Shown here: piece after piece, positions 1 through 6,964 of the stretch
Numbering within the stretch: the stretch's first letter is position 1
Layout of the letters: the number at the start of each line of letters is the position of its first letter
NCBI GenBank assembly: GCA_945875085.1
Contig: CAMCJU010000021.1
Coordinates: 1 to 9,893 of the forward strand
Length of the DNA: 9,893 bases
Reading direction: 5' to 3'
From: Candidatus Phycorickettsia trachydisci
Lineage (GTDB): Bacteria > Pseudomonadota > Alphaproteobacteria > Rickettsiales > Rickettsiaceae
Notes under the pieces: generated by a model
Database searches by the model: none
Told to the model about the DNA's origin: nothing
Seen by the model: the letters and a program-made list of their open reading frames with translations, nothing else
Position numbers and translations under genes: made by a program

Positions 1-586
1 CAATTGGCTTTGCTGCTGCTATTTGCATCGCAATCTGCTCACCAAAAGCTTTGAGTTTATCGCTTGACAAATCAGACTCAAGCTCAACTAAAACTGCAAT
101 TTTACCAGAATTTTTAGAATAAGCGTTGTGAACATAAGAAAACACATTAGCGCTATTTAAGACAAAAAACCTTGATAGACTCAAGTTTTCACCCATCACA
201 GCTGCATTTTCAAGCACAAACTCCGCAACAGTTTTGTCGCTTATCTTAGTCTGCAAAAATTCTGCCGCATTTTGCGCGCCGCTCTCCAGAGCATGACGCA
301 ATATTTTTTGAACAATAGCTTGAAATTGATCGTTTTTGGCAACGAAATCAGTCTCACAGTTAAGCTCAAGCATGACAGCCCTATTATCTTTAACCATCAA
401 GGCTACAGAACCCTCCTTACCGCCTCTATCAGATTTTTTGGCAGCAGAAGCAACCCCTTTTTTTCTAAGCAAATCTATAGCTTCCTGAATATTGCCATTA
501 GTCTCAACCAAAGCCTTTTTGCAATCCATCATGCCGGCTCCAGTCTTTACTCTTAGATCATTTACTAATTCTGCTGTAATACTCAT
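1..586 (-). CDS. tsf: Elongation factor Ts (C-terminal part outside window)
   Basis: EF-Ts is the guanine nucleotide exchange factor that recycles EF-Tu-GDP during translation elongation in the cytoplasm. I translated the minus strand from the ATG at 586 and found an uninterrupted frame of 195 codons to the window edge. The N-terminal UBA-like domain carries the family signature TGAGMMDCKKAL at residues 15-26 and the helix with EAIDLLRKKG at 35-44. The exchange motif TDFVAKN lies at 79-85, the segment that inserts into the EF-Tu G domain. The remaining C-terminal part (roughly a third of a typical 280-300 aa protein) lies beyond base 1. It sits 38 bp downstream of rpsB on the same strand, the standard bacterial rpsB-tsf order, so it is probably cotranscribed. 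No convincing Shine-Dalgarno precedes the ATG, only an A/T-rich stretch. Identification is very secure. Confidence 0.97.
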   Translation of the reverse strand, partial: MSITAELVNDLRVKTGAGMMDCKKALVETNGNIQEAIDLLRKKGVASAAKKSDRGGKEGSVALMVKDNRAVMLELNCETDFVAKNDQFQAIVQKILRHALESGAQNAAEFLQTKISDKTVAEFVLENAAVMGENLSLSRFFVLNSANVFSYVHNAYSKNSGKIAVLVELESDLSSDKLKAFGEQIAMQIAAAKPI

Positions 587-624
587 ATTTTTAAAAAATC
601 AATTTATGTTATAAAAAAAGTTAT

Positions 625-1494
625 CTACTCGCGACTATCAAGGGCTTTTTGAAAATCAGACTCGTCCTTGCCATCAACCTTCGTATAAGATCTATTGATT
701 CTTTTATTCTGCTTGGCTTTGATGACCTTTTTGGGATTTGGCGCAGCCCTATCCTGCGCGTCAGTCATTGCTCCTATGTCAACGCCCGATGCAACCAAAG
801 CCTCCTCAATTCCAGCCAAAGCACTGCTTGCAAAAGCCTGGCAATATAGAGTGATAGCCTTAATAGCATCGTCATTTCCTGGAATTACTACGTCAATACC
901 ATCTGGATTTGAATTGGTATCAACAATGGCAATAATAGGTATGCCCAGTTTTTGCGCCTCTTTTATAGCCAAAGCATCTTTGCTCGTATCAAAGGCAATC
1001 ATCAAATTAGGCCTACCTCCCATATCCCTAATTCCTCCAAGATAAGACAGCAATTTGGCACACTTGCGTGAAAAATGAAGGATTTCTTTCTTTGTGTACA
1101 CTGGATTTTCTGTATTATTTTCAATAGTTTTCTCCAGTCTTTCAAGCTCTTTAATTGATTTTGATACCGTAGACCAGTTAGTCAAAGTCCCCCCAAGCCA
1201 TCTTGTGCCAACATAATACTGACCACATCTTTTCGCATAATCAGCCACTATAGAGCCGGCTTGAATTTTTGTACCAACAAAAAGAACCCTACCGTTTTCT
1301 TTTGTAGTTTTATGAATTAATTTTTGCGCCTCCTTTAGTAAACCAAGGGTCTGTGTTAAATCCACTATATGCAGCCCATTTTTCTCACCATATATGTATG
1401 GAGACATTTTAGGATTCCAGCGAGAAACTTTATGACCAAAATGAGCGCCGGAGTCCCAAAGATCGTTAATTGTAATTTGACTATTTTCTGACAT
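625..1494 (-). CDS. rpsB: 30S ribosomal protein S2
   Basis: S2 binds late in 30S assembly, at the head-body junction, and is needed to recruit S1. The 289-aa product has the N-terminal signature GAHFGHKVSRWNPKM starting at residue 16. Further S2 signatures are LFVGTK, RWLGGTLTN in the centre, and PDGIDVVIPGNDDAI in the C-terminal half. A lysine-rich tail of about 50 residues extends beyond the E. coli-length core, as is common in alphaproteobacterial S2. The ATG at 1494 is the natural start because the family N-terminus begins within 12-15 residues of it. No Shine-Dalgarno is visible. tsf follows after 38 bp. A promoter (1609-1637) and a leader inverted repeat lie upstream. The latter could be an S2 autoregulatory element, because E. 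coli rpsB-tsf is known to be repressed by S2, but this is inference. Confidence 0.98.
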   Translation of the reverse strand: MSENSQITINDLWDSGAHFGHKVSRWNPKMSPYIYGEKNGLHIVDLTQTLGLLKEAQKLIHKTTKENGRVLFVGTKIQAGSIVADYAKRCGQYYVGTRWLGGTLTNWSTVSKSIKELERLEKTIENNTENPVYTKKEILHFSRKCAKLLSYLGGIRDMGGRPNLMIAFDTSKDALAIKEAQKLGIPIIAIVDTNSNPDGIDVVIPGNDDAIKAITLYCQAFASSALAGIEEALVASGVDIGAMTDAQDRAAPNPKKVIKAKQNKRINRSYTKVDGKDESDFQKALDSRE

Positions 1495-1511
1495 AATGAT
1501 TTAGAAATATT

Positions 1512-1576
1512 AAAGTTAGTTAATCGTCTGCATTTCTGGCCTAGCTCAATAATAAATTAAAGATAGGACTAACTTT
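1512..1576 (-). promoter_or_regulatory. Inverted repeat in the rpsB 5' leader, possible autoregulatory hairpin
   Basis: The arms aaagttagt (1512-1520) and actaacttt (1568-1576) are perfect 9-bp inverted repeats separated by 47 bases. Both lie inside the predicted rpsB leader, and the promoter-distal arm ends about 18 nt before the start codon. In the RNA they would form a long-range stem enclosing the GAGCTAGGCC segment. rpsB leaders in other proteobacteria are targets of S2 feedback. Whether this stem does that job here is unknown, and I do not recognise a described leader motif. Confidence 0.35.
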
Positions 1577-1608
1577 TCGATAAAATGCATACTTAAATTT
1601 ACCCTTAA

Positions 1609-1637
1609 AACATACCATATCTAATAAAACAATTCAA
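1609..1637 (-). promoter_or_regulatory. Predicted sigma-70 promoter of rpsB-tsf
   Basis: On the minus strand a -35 box TTGAAT (plus bases 1632-1637) and a -10 box TATGTT (1609-1614) are separated by exactly 17 bp. The -10 box is preceded by TGG, giving an extended -10 (TGnTATGTT). Each hexamer matches the consensus at four of six positions. The implied start near 1602 would leave a leader of about 108 nt before the rpsB ATG. The call rests only on sequence matching. Confidence 0.5.
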
Positions 1638-1662
1638 GCTCTAAGCAATCAAAAAAAACCCT

Positions 1663-1691
1663 TTGACTAATAATAAAAAATATGTTACAAC
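1663..1691 (+). promoter_or_regulatory. Possible promoter of the outer-membrane protein gene
   Basis: TTGACT (1663-1668) and TACAAC (1686-1691) are spaced by 17 bp, with a TG one base upstream of the -10 box (TGTTACAAC, extended -10). A transcript from near 1698 would have a leader of about 39 nt before the ATG at 1737. The very AT-rich background makes chance matches likely, so confidence is modest. The region is divergent to the rpsB promoter and its -35 box lies about 25 bp from the rpsB -35 box. Confidence 0.35.
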
Positions 1692-1736
1692 ATTTTTGAC
1701 CCTAAATTATTAATAATAAAGTTACAACTTGCCAAT

Positions 1737-2492
1737 ATGATCAAAATAAAAATAACAAAAAAAGGCAGTATATTACTATATAGCGTATTATATAGCGTAT
1801 TTTTAATATCTAGCTTACCAGCTAAAGCTGATTCATCTGAAGCTAGTCAGGAAAGCAAATTTTACATCGGCGTTTCTGGGGGCATCTCCCTACCCTTAAA
1901 AGACAGATTTAAGATTACGGAAAAACAACAAGTAACCAACATAGACAAAACAGTCACCAGCGGCATTAAAAAATCATATCTAGCTACATTTAGCGCAGGA
2001 TACAAAATCGCCAAAGGCAGCGCCATTGAATTTGCCATAGATATTAAGCCTAAATTTGACATGCATGTTGTCTTATTTGACGACTTAGGATCAAGCAAAA
2101 CCAAGGCTTGCGCCAATGTATACATGATAAATTTCGTCCACGACTTACTTACTTTACAAAACTTTACCCCATATTTTTCAGCCGGAATAGGCCTAGCTGA
2201 TATAAAACTAAAACAAACAGCCGTAAATGCAAAGAGCAATCCGAGCATGACAATATTTAAAATCTCCAAGAACCATCGCAAAACGTTGGCGTTTCAAGCA
2301 GGCTTAGGAGTTACCTATCCAATCAGCCAAACAATCGCGCTAGATGTATCTGCAAAAATACACGCTATTAAAGATGTAAAAATTAACTATCAAAAACTCG
2401 ATCTTACTAAAGGTCCACAACTAATTGACAAATCCACAAAACAACACCTAGGGATGCTTGATGTAACTGCTGGCTTGATATTTAATTTTTAG
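1737..2492 (+). CDS. Outer-membrane beta-barrel surface protein, P44/Msp2-like
   Basis: This is a 251-aa exported protein. Residues 1-32 form a signal peptide: a lysine-rich start, the hydrophobic core ILLYSVLYSVFLISS, and an AKA cleavage site before D33. The mature part opens with FYIGVSGGISLPL, the usual first strand of small OMP barrels. It continues with alternating amphipathic strands such as PYFSAGIGLADIKL and AFQAGLGVTYPI, and ends in LDVTAGLIFNF. The terminal Phe is the recognition signal for BAM-dependent insertion. Size and pattern fit an eight-stranded barrel of the surface antigen (P44/Msp2/OmpW-OmpA barrel-like) superfamily, abundant in Rickettsiales. It could act as a surface antigen or adhesin, which is inference. 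Its 3' end overlaps the convergent depolymerase gene by 11 bp. The signal-peptide core contains a 4-codon tandem duplication. Confidence 0.72.
   Translation: MIKIKITKKGSILLYSVLYSVFLISSLPAKADSSEASQESKFYIGVSGGISLPLKDRFKITEKQQVTNIDKTVTSGIKKSYLATFSAGYKIAKGSAIEFAIDIKPKFDMHVVLFDDLGSSKTKACANVYMINFVHDLLTLQNFTPYFSAGIGLADIKLKQTAVNAKSNPSMTIFKISKNHRKTLAFQAGLGVTYPISQTIALDVSAKIHAIKDVKINYQKLDLTKGPQLIDKSTKQHLGMLDVTAGLIFNF
1779..1802 (+). repeat. 12-bp in-frame tandem duplication in a signal peptide
   Basis: Two consecutive 12-bp copies, tatagcgtatta (1779-1790) and tatagcgtattt (1791-1802), differ only at the last base. They are in frame and encode YSVL then YSVF in the hydrophobic core of the outer-membrane protein signal peptide (codons 15-22). 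The arrangement looks like a slippage duplication, and a change in copy number would alter core length without a frameshift. Confidence 0.8.
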
Positions 2493-3726
2493 AATTGTTA
2501 TAAATAAACTCAGTTATTAGCGGAGCGATATTGCGCCTAAACTTTCCTCCGCTAAAAAGACCATAATGCCCCACACCCTCTTGTAGATGATAGAGCTTTT
2601 TACTATCTGCAAGATCCTTGCATAAATGCAACGCAGCTTTTGTTTGACCAATGCCAGTTATATCATCTTTTTCACCTTCAATGCACAACAAGGCAGTATT
2701 TTTTATCTTCAAAGGATCAATTAATCTATTTCTACTAACTAAATTACCCTTAGCAAGAGAGAATTTGCAAAAGACCTCCTCTACAGTTTGCAGGTAGAAT
2801 TCAGCCGGAAGATCATGCGCGCTAAAATATCTATCATAAAATTTACGATGCTTTTGAGCTTCTTGGGCATTATTATTGACTAAATCATTAAAAAAATCCA
2901 TATGAGATTGCGCATGTTTTTCGAAATTTAAACTCAAAAAACCCATCAATTGCAAAAATCCAGGATATACCCTCCTGAGAAAACCTGGATAATTGGCCGG
3001 CACTACTGTAATTAATGAATTTTCAAACCACTTAATATCGTGCTTTAATGCAAATTCGTTAACTTTGGTTGGATTTTGCCGCGCATCAATAGGACCTCCC
3101 ATTAAAATCAAAGAATTTGGAACGCACGGATCATCTATCGAGGCAAGTAAACTGGTAGCTGCAAGTACTGGCACCGTAGGCTGACACACTGCCATTATAT
3201 TTAAATCCCTCCCAAGATAGCTGGTAAACTCCATGATATAATCTATGTAATCATCCATCGTAAACGAGCCGTCTTTAAGAGGAACCTGGCAAGCGCTTTT
3301 CCAGTTTGTAACATATACATCAAACCAAGATGATAGACAGGAGATAGCATCAGAAATCAAATTAGCATGATGTCCTGCCATTGGTGCTACCATAAGCAAT
3401 TTTGGCTGCCCTTGTATTGACGGCGATTTAGAAAAATGCAGCAAATCACAAAAAGGCTTAGCAAAAACTAGCGTCTGAGTTATTGCAACTTTTTTATCGT
3501 CAATAACTATCTCATCAATGTCAAATTTCTCACTCTGATGAGCCCGACTTAGTCTTTCCAGTATCTCAAAAAGAGCTTCATAATTCTTGCCAATATGACT
3601 ATAATGAGTAGGAAAATATGGATTTTTTAACAAACTATAAAATCCTTTAATTCCTTCCCGCACAGGCATGAATTGAAGTTTGTATAATTCCATGGCGGAA
3701 TATAAGTAATCGGCGTTAAAAAACAT
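2482..3726 (-). CDS. phaZ: Intracellular polyhydroxyalkanoate (PHB) depolymerase, PhaZ-type
   Basis: Enzymes of this family hydrolyse stored poly-3-hydroxybutyrate granules in the cytoplasm. The 414-aa length matches the intracellular depolymerase family of Cupriavidus PhaZa1 type. It has an alpha/beta-hydrolase fold with the early conserved block VAPMAGHHANL at 113-123 and NWKSA plus MDDYIDYI at 141-164. The nucleophile is Cys181 in MAVCQPTVP, where ordinary lipases have Ser. The acid is Asp355 in GEKDDITGIGQT and the base is His387 in VGHYGLFSG. All three catalytic residues are present, so the enzyme is probably active. There is no signal peptide, consistent with a cytoplasmic location. No PHA synthase is in the window. 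Homologues are retained in several Rickettsiales, where the physiological substrate is unclear. The gene is divergent from hemB and convergent with the surface-protein gene. Confidence 0.93.
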   Translation of the reverse strand: MFFNADYLYSAMELYKLQFMPVREGIKGFYSLLKNPYFPTHYSHIGKNYEALFEILERLSRAHQSEKFDIDEIVIDDKKVAITQTLVFAKPFCDLLHFSKSPSIQGQPKLLMVAPMAGHHANLISDAISCLSSWFDVYVTNWKSACQVPLKDGSFTMDDYIDYIMEFTSYLGRDLNIMAVCQPTVPVLAATSLLASIDDPCVPNSLILMGGPIDARQNPTKVNEFALKHDIKWFENSLITVVPANYPGFLRRVYPGFLQLMGFLSLNFEKHAQSHMDFFNDLVNNNAQEAQKHRKFYDRYFSAHDLPAEFYLQTVEEVFCKFSLAKGNLVSRNRLIDPLKIKNTALLCIEGEKDDITGIGQTKAALHLCKDLADSKKLYHLQEGVGHYGLFSGGKFRRNIAPLITEFIYNNSKN

Positions 3727-3849
3727 AATATTGAAGTACTTTGGAATTATTCTAGGTATTGCTTTATGTTAAGAATTAATATAATAATAAATGAATTTAT
3801 CGTATAGCTCCAAGTCAATACTGCAAAATTTATTAAAATAATTAATAAC
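3727..3849. promoter_or_regulatory. Divergent promoter region between phaZ and hemB
   Basis: This 123-bp AT-rich gap must carry both promoters. For hemB there is a perfect -10 hexamer TATAAT at 3780-3785 on the plus strand, which would give a 5' leader of about 58 nt. Its -35 is poor: TTGCTT at 3759-3764 is at a short 15-bp spacing. On the minus strand TTGACT occurs at 3814-3819 without a well-spaced -10 box, so the phaZ promoter is not resolved. No operator-like palindrome stands out. Confidence 0.35.
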
Positions 3850-4854
3850 ATGTTACCTATAATACGACCAAGAAGAACTAGAAAGTACCCCTGGCTACAG
3901 GATTTAGTAGCAGAAACAACTCTAAATACTGGCGATTTGATTTACCCTATTTTTATCACCAAAGGCAGGGACATTAAAGAGCCAATTGCTAGTATGCCAA
4001 ATATTTATCTCTACTCCATCGATCAATTACTAAAGGAAATAGAAAGGGCGCTTAATTTAGGCATAAGGGCAGTAAATTTATTTCCTCGAATAAATATGGA
4101 ACTAAAAAGCCTGGATGCAAAAGAAGCATATAATCCAGATAACCTTATATGCAGCGCAGTAAGAGCAATAAAAAAAACTTTCTCAAATGAAATCGGCGTT
4201 TTTTGCGACGTCGCGCTTGATCCATATACCACCCATGGTCATGACGGCATCCTTGATGCAAAAAGCAACGACGTCGACAATGATATAACTTTAGAGGTGT
4301 TATCAAAGCAAGCATTAAGTCTGGCTCACAGCGGCGTGGATCTTATATCCCCATCAGACATGATGGATGGAAGGGTATTATATATCCGAAGCGCATTAGA
4401 TAAACAGAATTTTACCAATGTAGGAATCATGTCGTATGCTGCTAAATATGCCAGCAAACTCTATTTGCCATTTAGAGACGCCATAGGCTCGAAAAATTCT
4501 TTGCTACAAGGCGATAAACGCACATATCAAATGGACTTACGCAACCATAAAGAGGCGATGAGAGAAATTTCTCTAGACATCCATGAAAGCGCTGATATAA
4601 TCTTAATTAAGCCCGCCATTTACTGTCTAGATATTATCTTTAATGCCGCTACAAACTTTAATATACCAATCTTTGCCTACCAAGTAAGTGGCGAATACTC
4701 AATGATTGCAAACTATTCAAAAGAACTAGAAATAGATTTTGCGCCCTTAATGCATGAAGCTTTATCGTGCATTAAACGCGCTGGAGCAAAAAGTATTGTA
4801 TCTTATGGCGCTTTGATGATTGCCAGTTTTTTAAAAACTAACCCTATTAAATAA
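3850..4854 (+). CDS. hemB: Delta-aminolevulinic acid dehydratase (porphobilinogen synthase)
   Basis: HemB condenses two 5-aminolevulinate molecules into porphobilinogen, the second step of tetrapyrrole synthesis, as a cytoplasmic homo-octamer. The 334-aa length is typical. Both Schiff-base lysines are present: Lys199 in SYAAKYASKLYLPFRDA and Lys254 in ILIKPAIYCLDII. The metal loop reads DVALDPYTTHGHDG (120-133), with aspartates where zinc enzymes carry cysteines. This marks the Mg-dependent proteobacterial class, as does the HKEAMRE segment near 233-239 (allosteric Mg region in Pseudomonas HemB). The substrate-binding VSGEYSMI (279-286) is intact. A small oddity is AIYCLD after Lys254, where most family members read GMPYLD. 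SCO1/SenC follows after 20 bp, so the two genes are likely cotranscribed and both support haem-copper oxidase function. Confidence 0.97.
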   Translation: MLPIIRPRRTRKYPWLQDLVAETTLNTGDLIYPIFITKGRDIKEPIASMPNIYLYSIDQLLKEIERALNLGIRAVNLFPRINMELKSLDAKEAYNPDNLICSAVRAIKKTFSNEIGVFCDVALDPYTTHGHDGILDAKSNDVDNDITLEVLSKQALSLAHSGVDLISPSDMMDGRVLYIRSALDKQNFTNVGIMSYAAKYASKLYLPFRDAIGSKNSLLQGDKRTYQMDLRNHKEAMREISLDIHESADIILIKPAIYCLDIIFNAATNFNIPIFAYQVSGEYSMIANYSKELEIDFAPLMHEALSCIKRAGAKSIVSYGALMIASFLKTNPIK

Positions 4855-4874
4855 TCTTCTCAAGTTGCGTCACC

Positions 4875-5525
4875 ATGAAACTAAAGTTAAAAATCAAAAA
4901 CCTGGAAAAATATTTAGCTGCCTTAGGACTGTTGTGCATCATAGGCATTATAGTTGGATATAATATATTTACAGTACCTTATCAAAATAAAACACGCACC
5001 AAAAATCAAGCATCACTCCATGATCTGCCTCCAGATGATTTTGATAATGTTTGGCAGTTCGCTCTGACAGACCAATTTGGCAATAAATTTGACAGTCAAA
5101 ACCTAAAAGGCAAGCTAACTTTGGTATATTTTGGGTTCACCTTTTGTCCCGACATATGCCCCAATTCCCTATCTAAGATAGTCGAAATAATTTCTACTTG
5201 CAAAAAATATGCCATAGATTTAACGACTATATTTATCACAATAGATCCTGCAAGAGATACTTCAGCAAACTTACTGAGTTATTTACAATTTTTCGATGCA
5301 GATATTATTGGCCTAACTGGAAGTCCTGATGAAATCAAAACAGCTGCAAGTATCTTTAAAGTATATTATGCCAAAGACAAAGACGCTGATGTGAAAAATT
5401 ATATGCTAAACCACTCTTCTTTTATTTATCTAATTGACAAAAATGGCAAGTTAGCTAAATTATTTAGTTTTGAAGAAAAACCTCAGGAGATTATAGAATT
5501 TATCAGAGTAAATTTTCGTAAATAG
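4875..5525 (+). CDS. SCO1/SenC/PrrC family copper chaperone
   Basis: SCO proteins deliver copper to, or reduce the cysteines of, the CuA site of cytochrome c oxidase. They act on the periplasmic side while anchored in the inner membrane. The 216-aa protein has a basic N-terminus, then one transmembrane segment at about residues 13-33 (LAALGLLCIIGIIVGYNIF) and a thioredoxin-fold domain from about 58 to the end. Copper ligands are visible: Cys91 and Cys95 in FTFCPDICPNSL and His180 in LNHSSFIYLID. The TIDPARDT motif (122-129) is also characteristic. Length is normal for bacterial SCO. It lies 20 bp behind hemB and 53 bp before the next gene on the same strand, which suggests an operon. No Shine-Dalgarno is evident. 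The gene is commonly annotated sco1 or senC, and I leave the symbol open. Confidence 0.95.
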   Translation: MKLKLKIKNLEKYLAALGLLCIIGIIVGYNIFTVPYQNKTRTKNQASLHDLPPDDFDNVWQFALTDQFGNKFDSQNLKGKLTLVYFGFTFCPDICPNSLSKIVEIISTCKKYAIDLTTIFITIDPARDTSANLLSYLQFFDADIIGLTGSPDEIKTAASIFKVYYAKDKDADVKNYMLNHSSFIYLIDKNGKLAKLFSFEEKPQEIIEFIRVNFRK

Positions 5526-5578
5526 TATATTATTATTCGTATCTCTTAACATATCTGCTCAAATACACTGATAACTTT

Positions 5579-6328
5579 ATGAATATTAACTTAATTATAG
5601 GCGCAACAAGAAAAGCCGCCACCTTACTACTTAGAGATTTTAACGAAATTCAGTATTTAAGACACTCGCCCAAGAGCATGGATAGCTTTATTAGCAACTC
5701 CAAGCTAAGAACTGGCGAAATACTAACCCAAGAATGGCAAAAATACTTTCCAGATCACTTAATCATAAATGCGCAAGATTTTCAGAGCGATCTAAAGCAT
5801 GAATCCTATATTTTATTTGACCCCTTAGAAGGGCAGGAAAACATTCAGAACAACTTGAGATTTTTTGCCATAAGCGCGATGGCTATAACCAAGAAGCACG
5901 ACGCTATTTCCACAAGCATAGTTTTGAATTTTCCAGCACTTGACATAATTTGCTGCGCCTCGTCTCTAGAAGGCGCGTGGCTTGAAAATTACCAAAACTC
6001 CTCTAAAATAAAACTCAAACACTCAGGCTCCAGCACTCTTATCATCATCGATAAAATTGAGAAAAATGTTTTAGAGGCCGCTTCTGAGTACAACATTAAT
6101 TTAGAAAATATTCGCAGCTTTGGCAGCAAGGCATACTCGATAATGCAGCTTGCTACAGGTAATGCAGGGGCCTATCTGGCAAATAATCAAAGTATTTTAT
6201 ATACCAAAATAGCAAATTTTATAAGCCAAACCCTAGCATATTTTAATACTGAGCTTCCAGGCATGAATATCTACACCCCCAGAAAACTCCAAACACTCAG
6301 GACCTTATCATTAAAAAGACAATATTAA
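5579..6328 (+). CDS. Degenerate inositol-monophosphatase (SuhB-like) family protein
   Basis: The 249-aa product aligns by eye with SuhB/IMPase along its length: a helical start (IIGATRKAATLLLRDF, compare AARKAGNLI), then NSKLRTGEILTQEWQKYFP. FDPLEGQENIQNNLRFFAISAMAI (begins at residue 80) stands at the DPLDGTTNF motif. FGSKAYSIMQLATGNAGAYL (181-200) corresponds to the region RRTGSAALDLAYVAAGRVDG. Key catalytic positions are changed. The metal-binding Glu pair of the ITEES motif reads INAQD (63-67). DPLDGT reads DPLEGQ (81-86). The C-terminal WDxAAG motif reads TKIANF. Phosphatase activity is therefore unlikely, although the open frame suggests a retained non-catalytic role. E. coli SuhB acts in rRNA antitermination as a protein, not as an enzyme, so a binding role is conceivable (inference). 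It follows the SCO gene by 53 bp and faces the DUF2335 gene. Confidence 0.72.
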   Translation: MNINLIIGATRKAATLLLRDFNEIQYLRHSPKSMDSFISNSKLRTGEILTQEWQKYFPDHLIINAQDFQSDLKHESYILFDPLEGQENIQNNLRFFAISAMAITKKHDAISTSIVLNFPALDIICCASSLEGAWLENYQNSSKIKLKHSGSSTLIIIDKIEKNVLEAASEYNINLENIRSFGSKAYSIMQLATGNAGAYLANNQSILYTKIANFISQTLAYFNTELPGMNIYTPRKLQTLRTLSLKRQY

Positions 6329-6361
6329 AAAAGTAACTTGAAATGAAGCCTTGAGAGAGGT

Positions 6362-6964
6362 TTATTTTTTTCTTTTATATATTGGCCTTCTATTGCTACT
6401 TCTATCCCGTGAATTTTCTCGTGAATTCTCCCGCAAGCTTGAGTTTTTATTTTCTTCCAAAGGCTCCTGGCTTGACTGACTTTTTTCATTATTCCTCCAA
6501 GAAGAAAACGACTGCTTTGACCTGGTATTATAATTTCTAAAAGAATTTTTAAAATGCAAATTTCCAAAATATGAAATCAAGGACATGCCTAATATACTCA
6601 AAAATGCTATTGATGAAAAAATCACAGCATGATTTAAGCTATTTTGTGCCAAATTAATAGTCACATAGCCTATAATTGCTATTGTTAAAACAAAAAACAA
6701 TTTACCAATTATTTCAAATCTAGCACGCAAGAGCATTTTAGACTGCTCCAAAGCATGTTGATGGACCTGCTCTTGCTCGGTTAAATCCAAAAGCTTAGCC
6801 ATAGTCCCTGGCATAATTTCTTCATATACCGCCAAAACCTCAGAGGCGGGCAAAATATCTTCAAATTCTTGGGATTGTCTTGACGCTGATTTGCGGTTAT
6901 TTAAAAAACCTTTATTCAGATTATTATTTTCATTAAAAAAGTGCTTAATTTCTTGATTCATCAT
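6362..6964 (-). CDS. DUF2335-family (COG5346-type) predicted membrane protein
   Basis: From the ATG at 6964 this encodes 200 aa; an in-frame start at 7090 would add 42 residues. The DUF2335 signature is seen in ILPASEVLAVYEEIMPGT followed by LDLTEQEQVHQHALEQ, compare LPPPEVLAEYEEIxPG...EQEHRH in the family. Two transmembrane helices follow, at about 87-107 and 112-134 in the short numbering. The C-terminal tail is hydrophilic, rich in S, N, R and E, and ends in a basic KRKK. I prefer the start at 6964 because a plausible small gene occupies the 7090-6964 stretch in another frame, and because the family block begins only about 35 residues after it. DUF2335 proteins are common in phages and GTA-like neighbourhoods; their function is unknown. 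The gene is co-directional with the GTA genes and last in that run. Confidence 0.65.
   Translation of the reverse strand: MMNQEIKHFFNENNNLNKGFLNNRKSASRQSQEFEDILPASEVLAVYEEIMPGTMAKLLDLTEQEQVHQHALEQSKMLLRARFEIIGKLFFVLTIAIIGYVTINLAQNSLNHAVIFSSIAFLSILGMSLISYFGNLHFKNSFRNYNTRSKQSFSSWRNNEKSQSSQEPLEENKNSSLRENSRENSRDRSSNRRPIYKRKK
6408..6431 (-). repeat. Short tandem repeat in the DUF2335 C-terminal tail
   Basis: Two 12-bp near-identical units, cgtgaattttct (6408-6419) and cgtgaattctcc (6420-6431) on the plus strand, encode repeated RENS-type tetrapeptides on the minus strand in the low-complexity basic/acidic tail. The unit is in frame, so copy number changes would be tolerated. Confidence 0.6.

Noticed and set aside
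272..556. 94-codon plus-strand open frame opposite tsf
   Set aside because: The minus strand translates to unmistakable EF-Ts through this whole interval.
649..1045. Two plus-strand open frames opposite rpsB
   Set aside because: They are shadows of a secure S2 coding sequence, with no family features.
1862..2281. 139-codon minus-strand open frame inside the outer-membrane protein gene
   Set aside because: It is antisense to a gene with a clear signal peptide and barrel pattern, and it has no recognisable domain or start context.
2518..2554. Perfect 8-bp inverted repeat tagcggag / ctccgcta near the 3' end of phaZ, considered as a terminator
   Set aside because: It lies inside conserved coding sequence and neither strand has a T run directly after the stem. 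The A run at 2554 is on the wrong side for either transcript.
3816..3860. Upstream alternative start for hemB
   Set aside because: The family N-terminus (IIRPRRTRK, compare RPRRLR) begins directly at the ATG at 3850, so no extension is needed.
6329..6361. Possible shared terminator between the SuhB-like gene and the convergent DUF2335 gene
   Set aside because: There are A/T runs but no stable hairpin that I can find.
6325..6567. 80-codon minus-strand frame overlapping the DUF2335 tail
   Set aside because: It is a different frame of the same strand, overlapping a better supported gene, and its composition is unremarkable.
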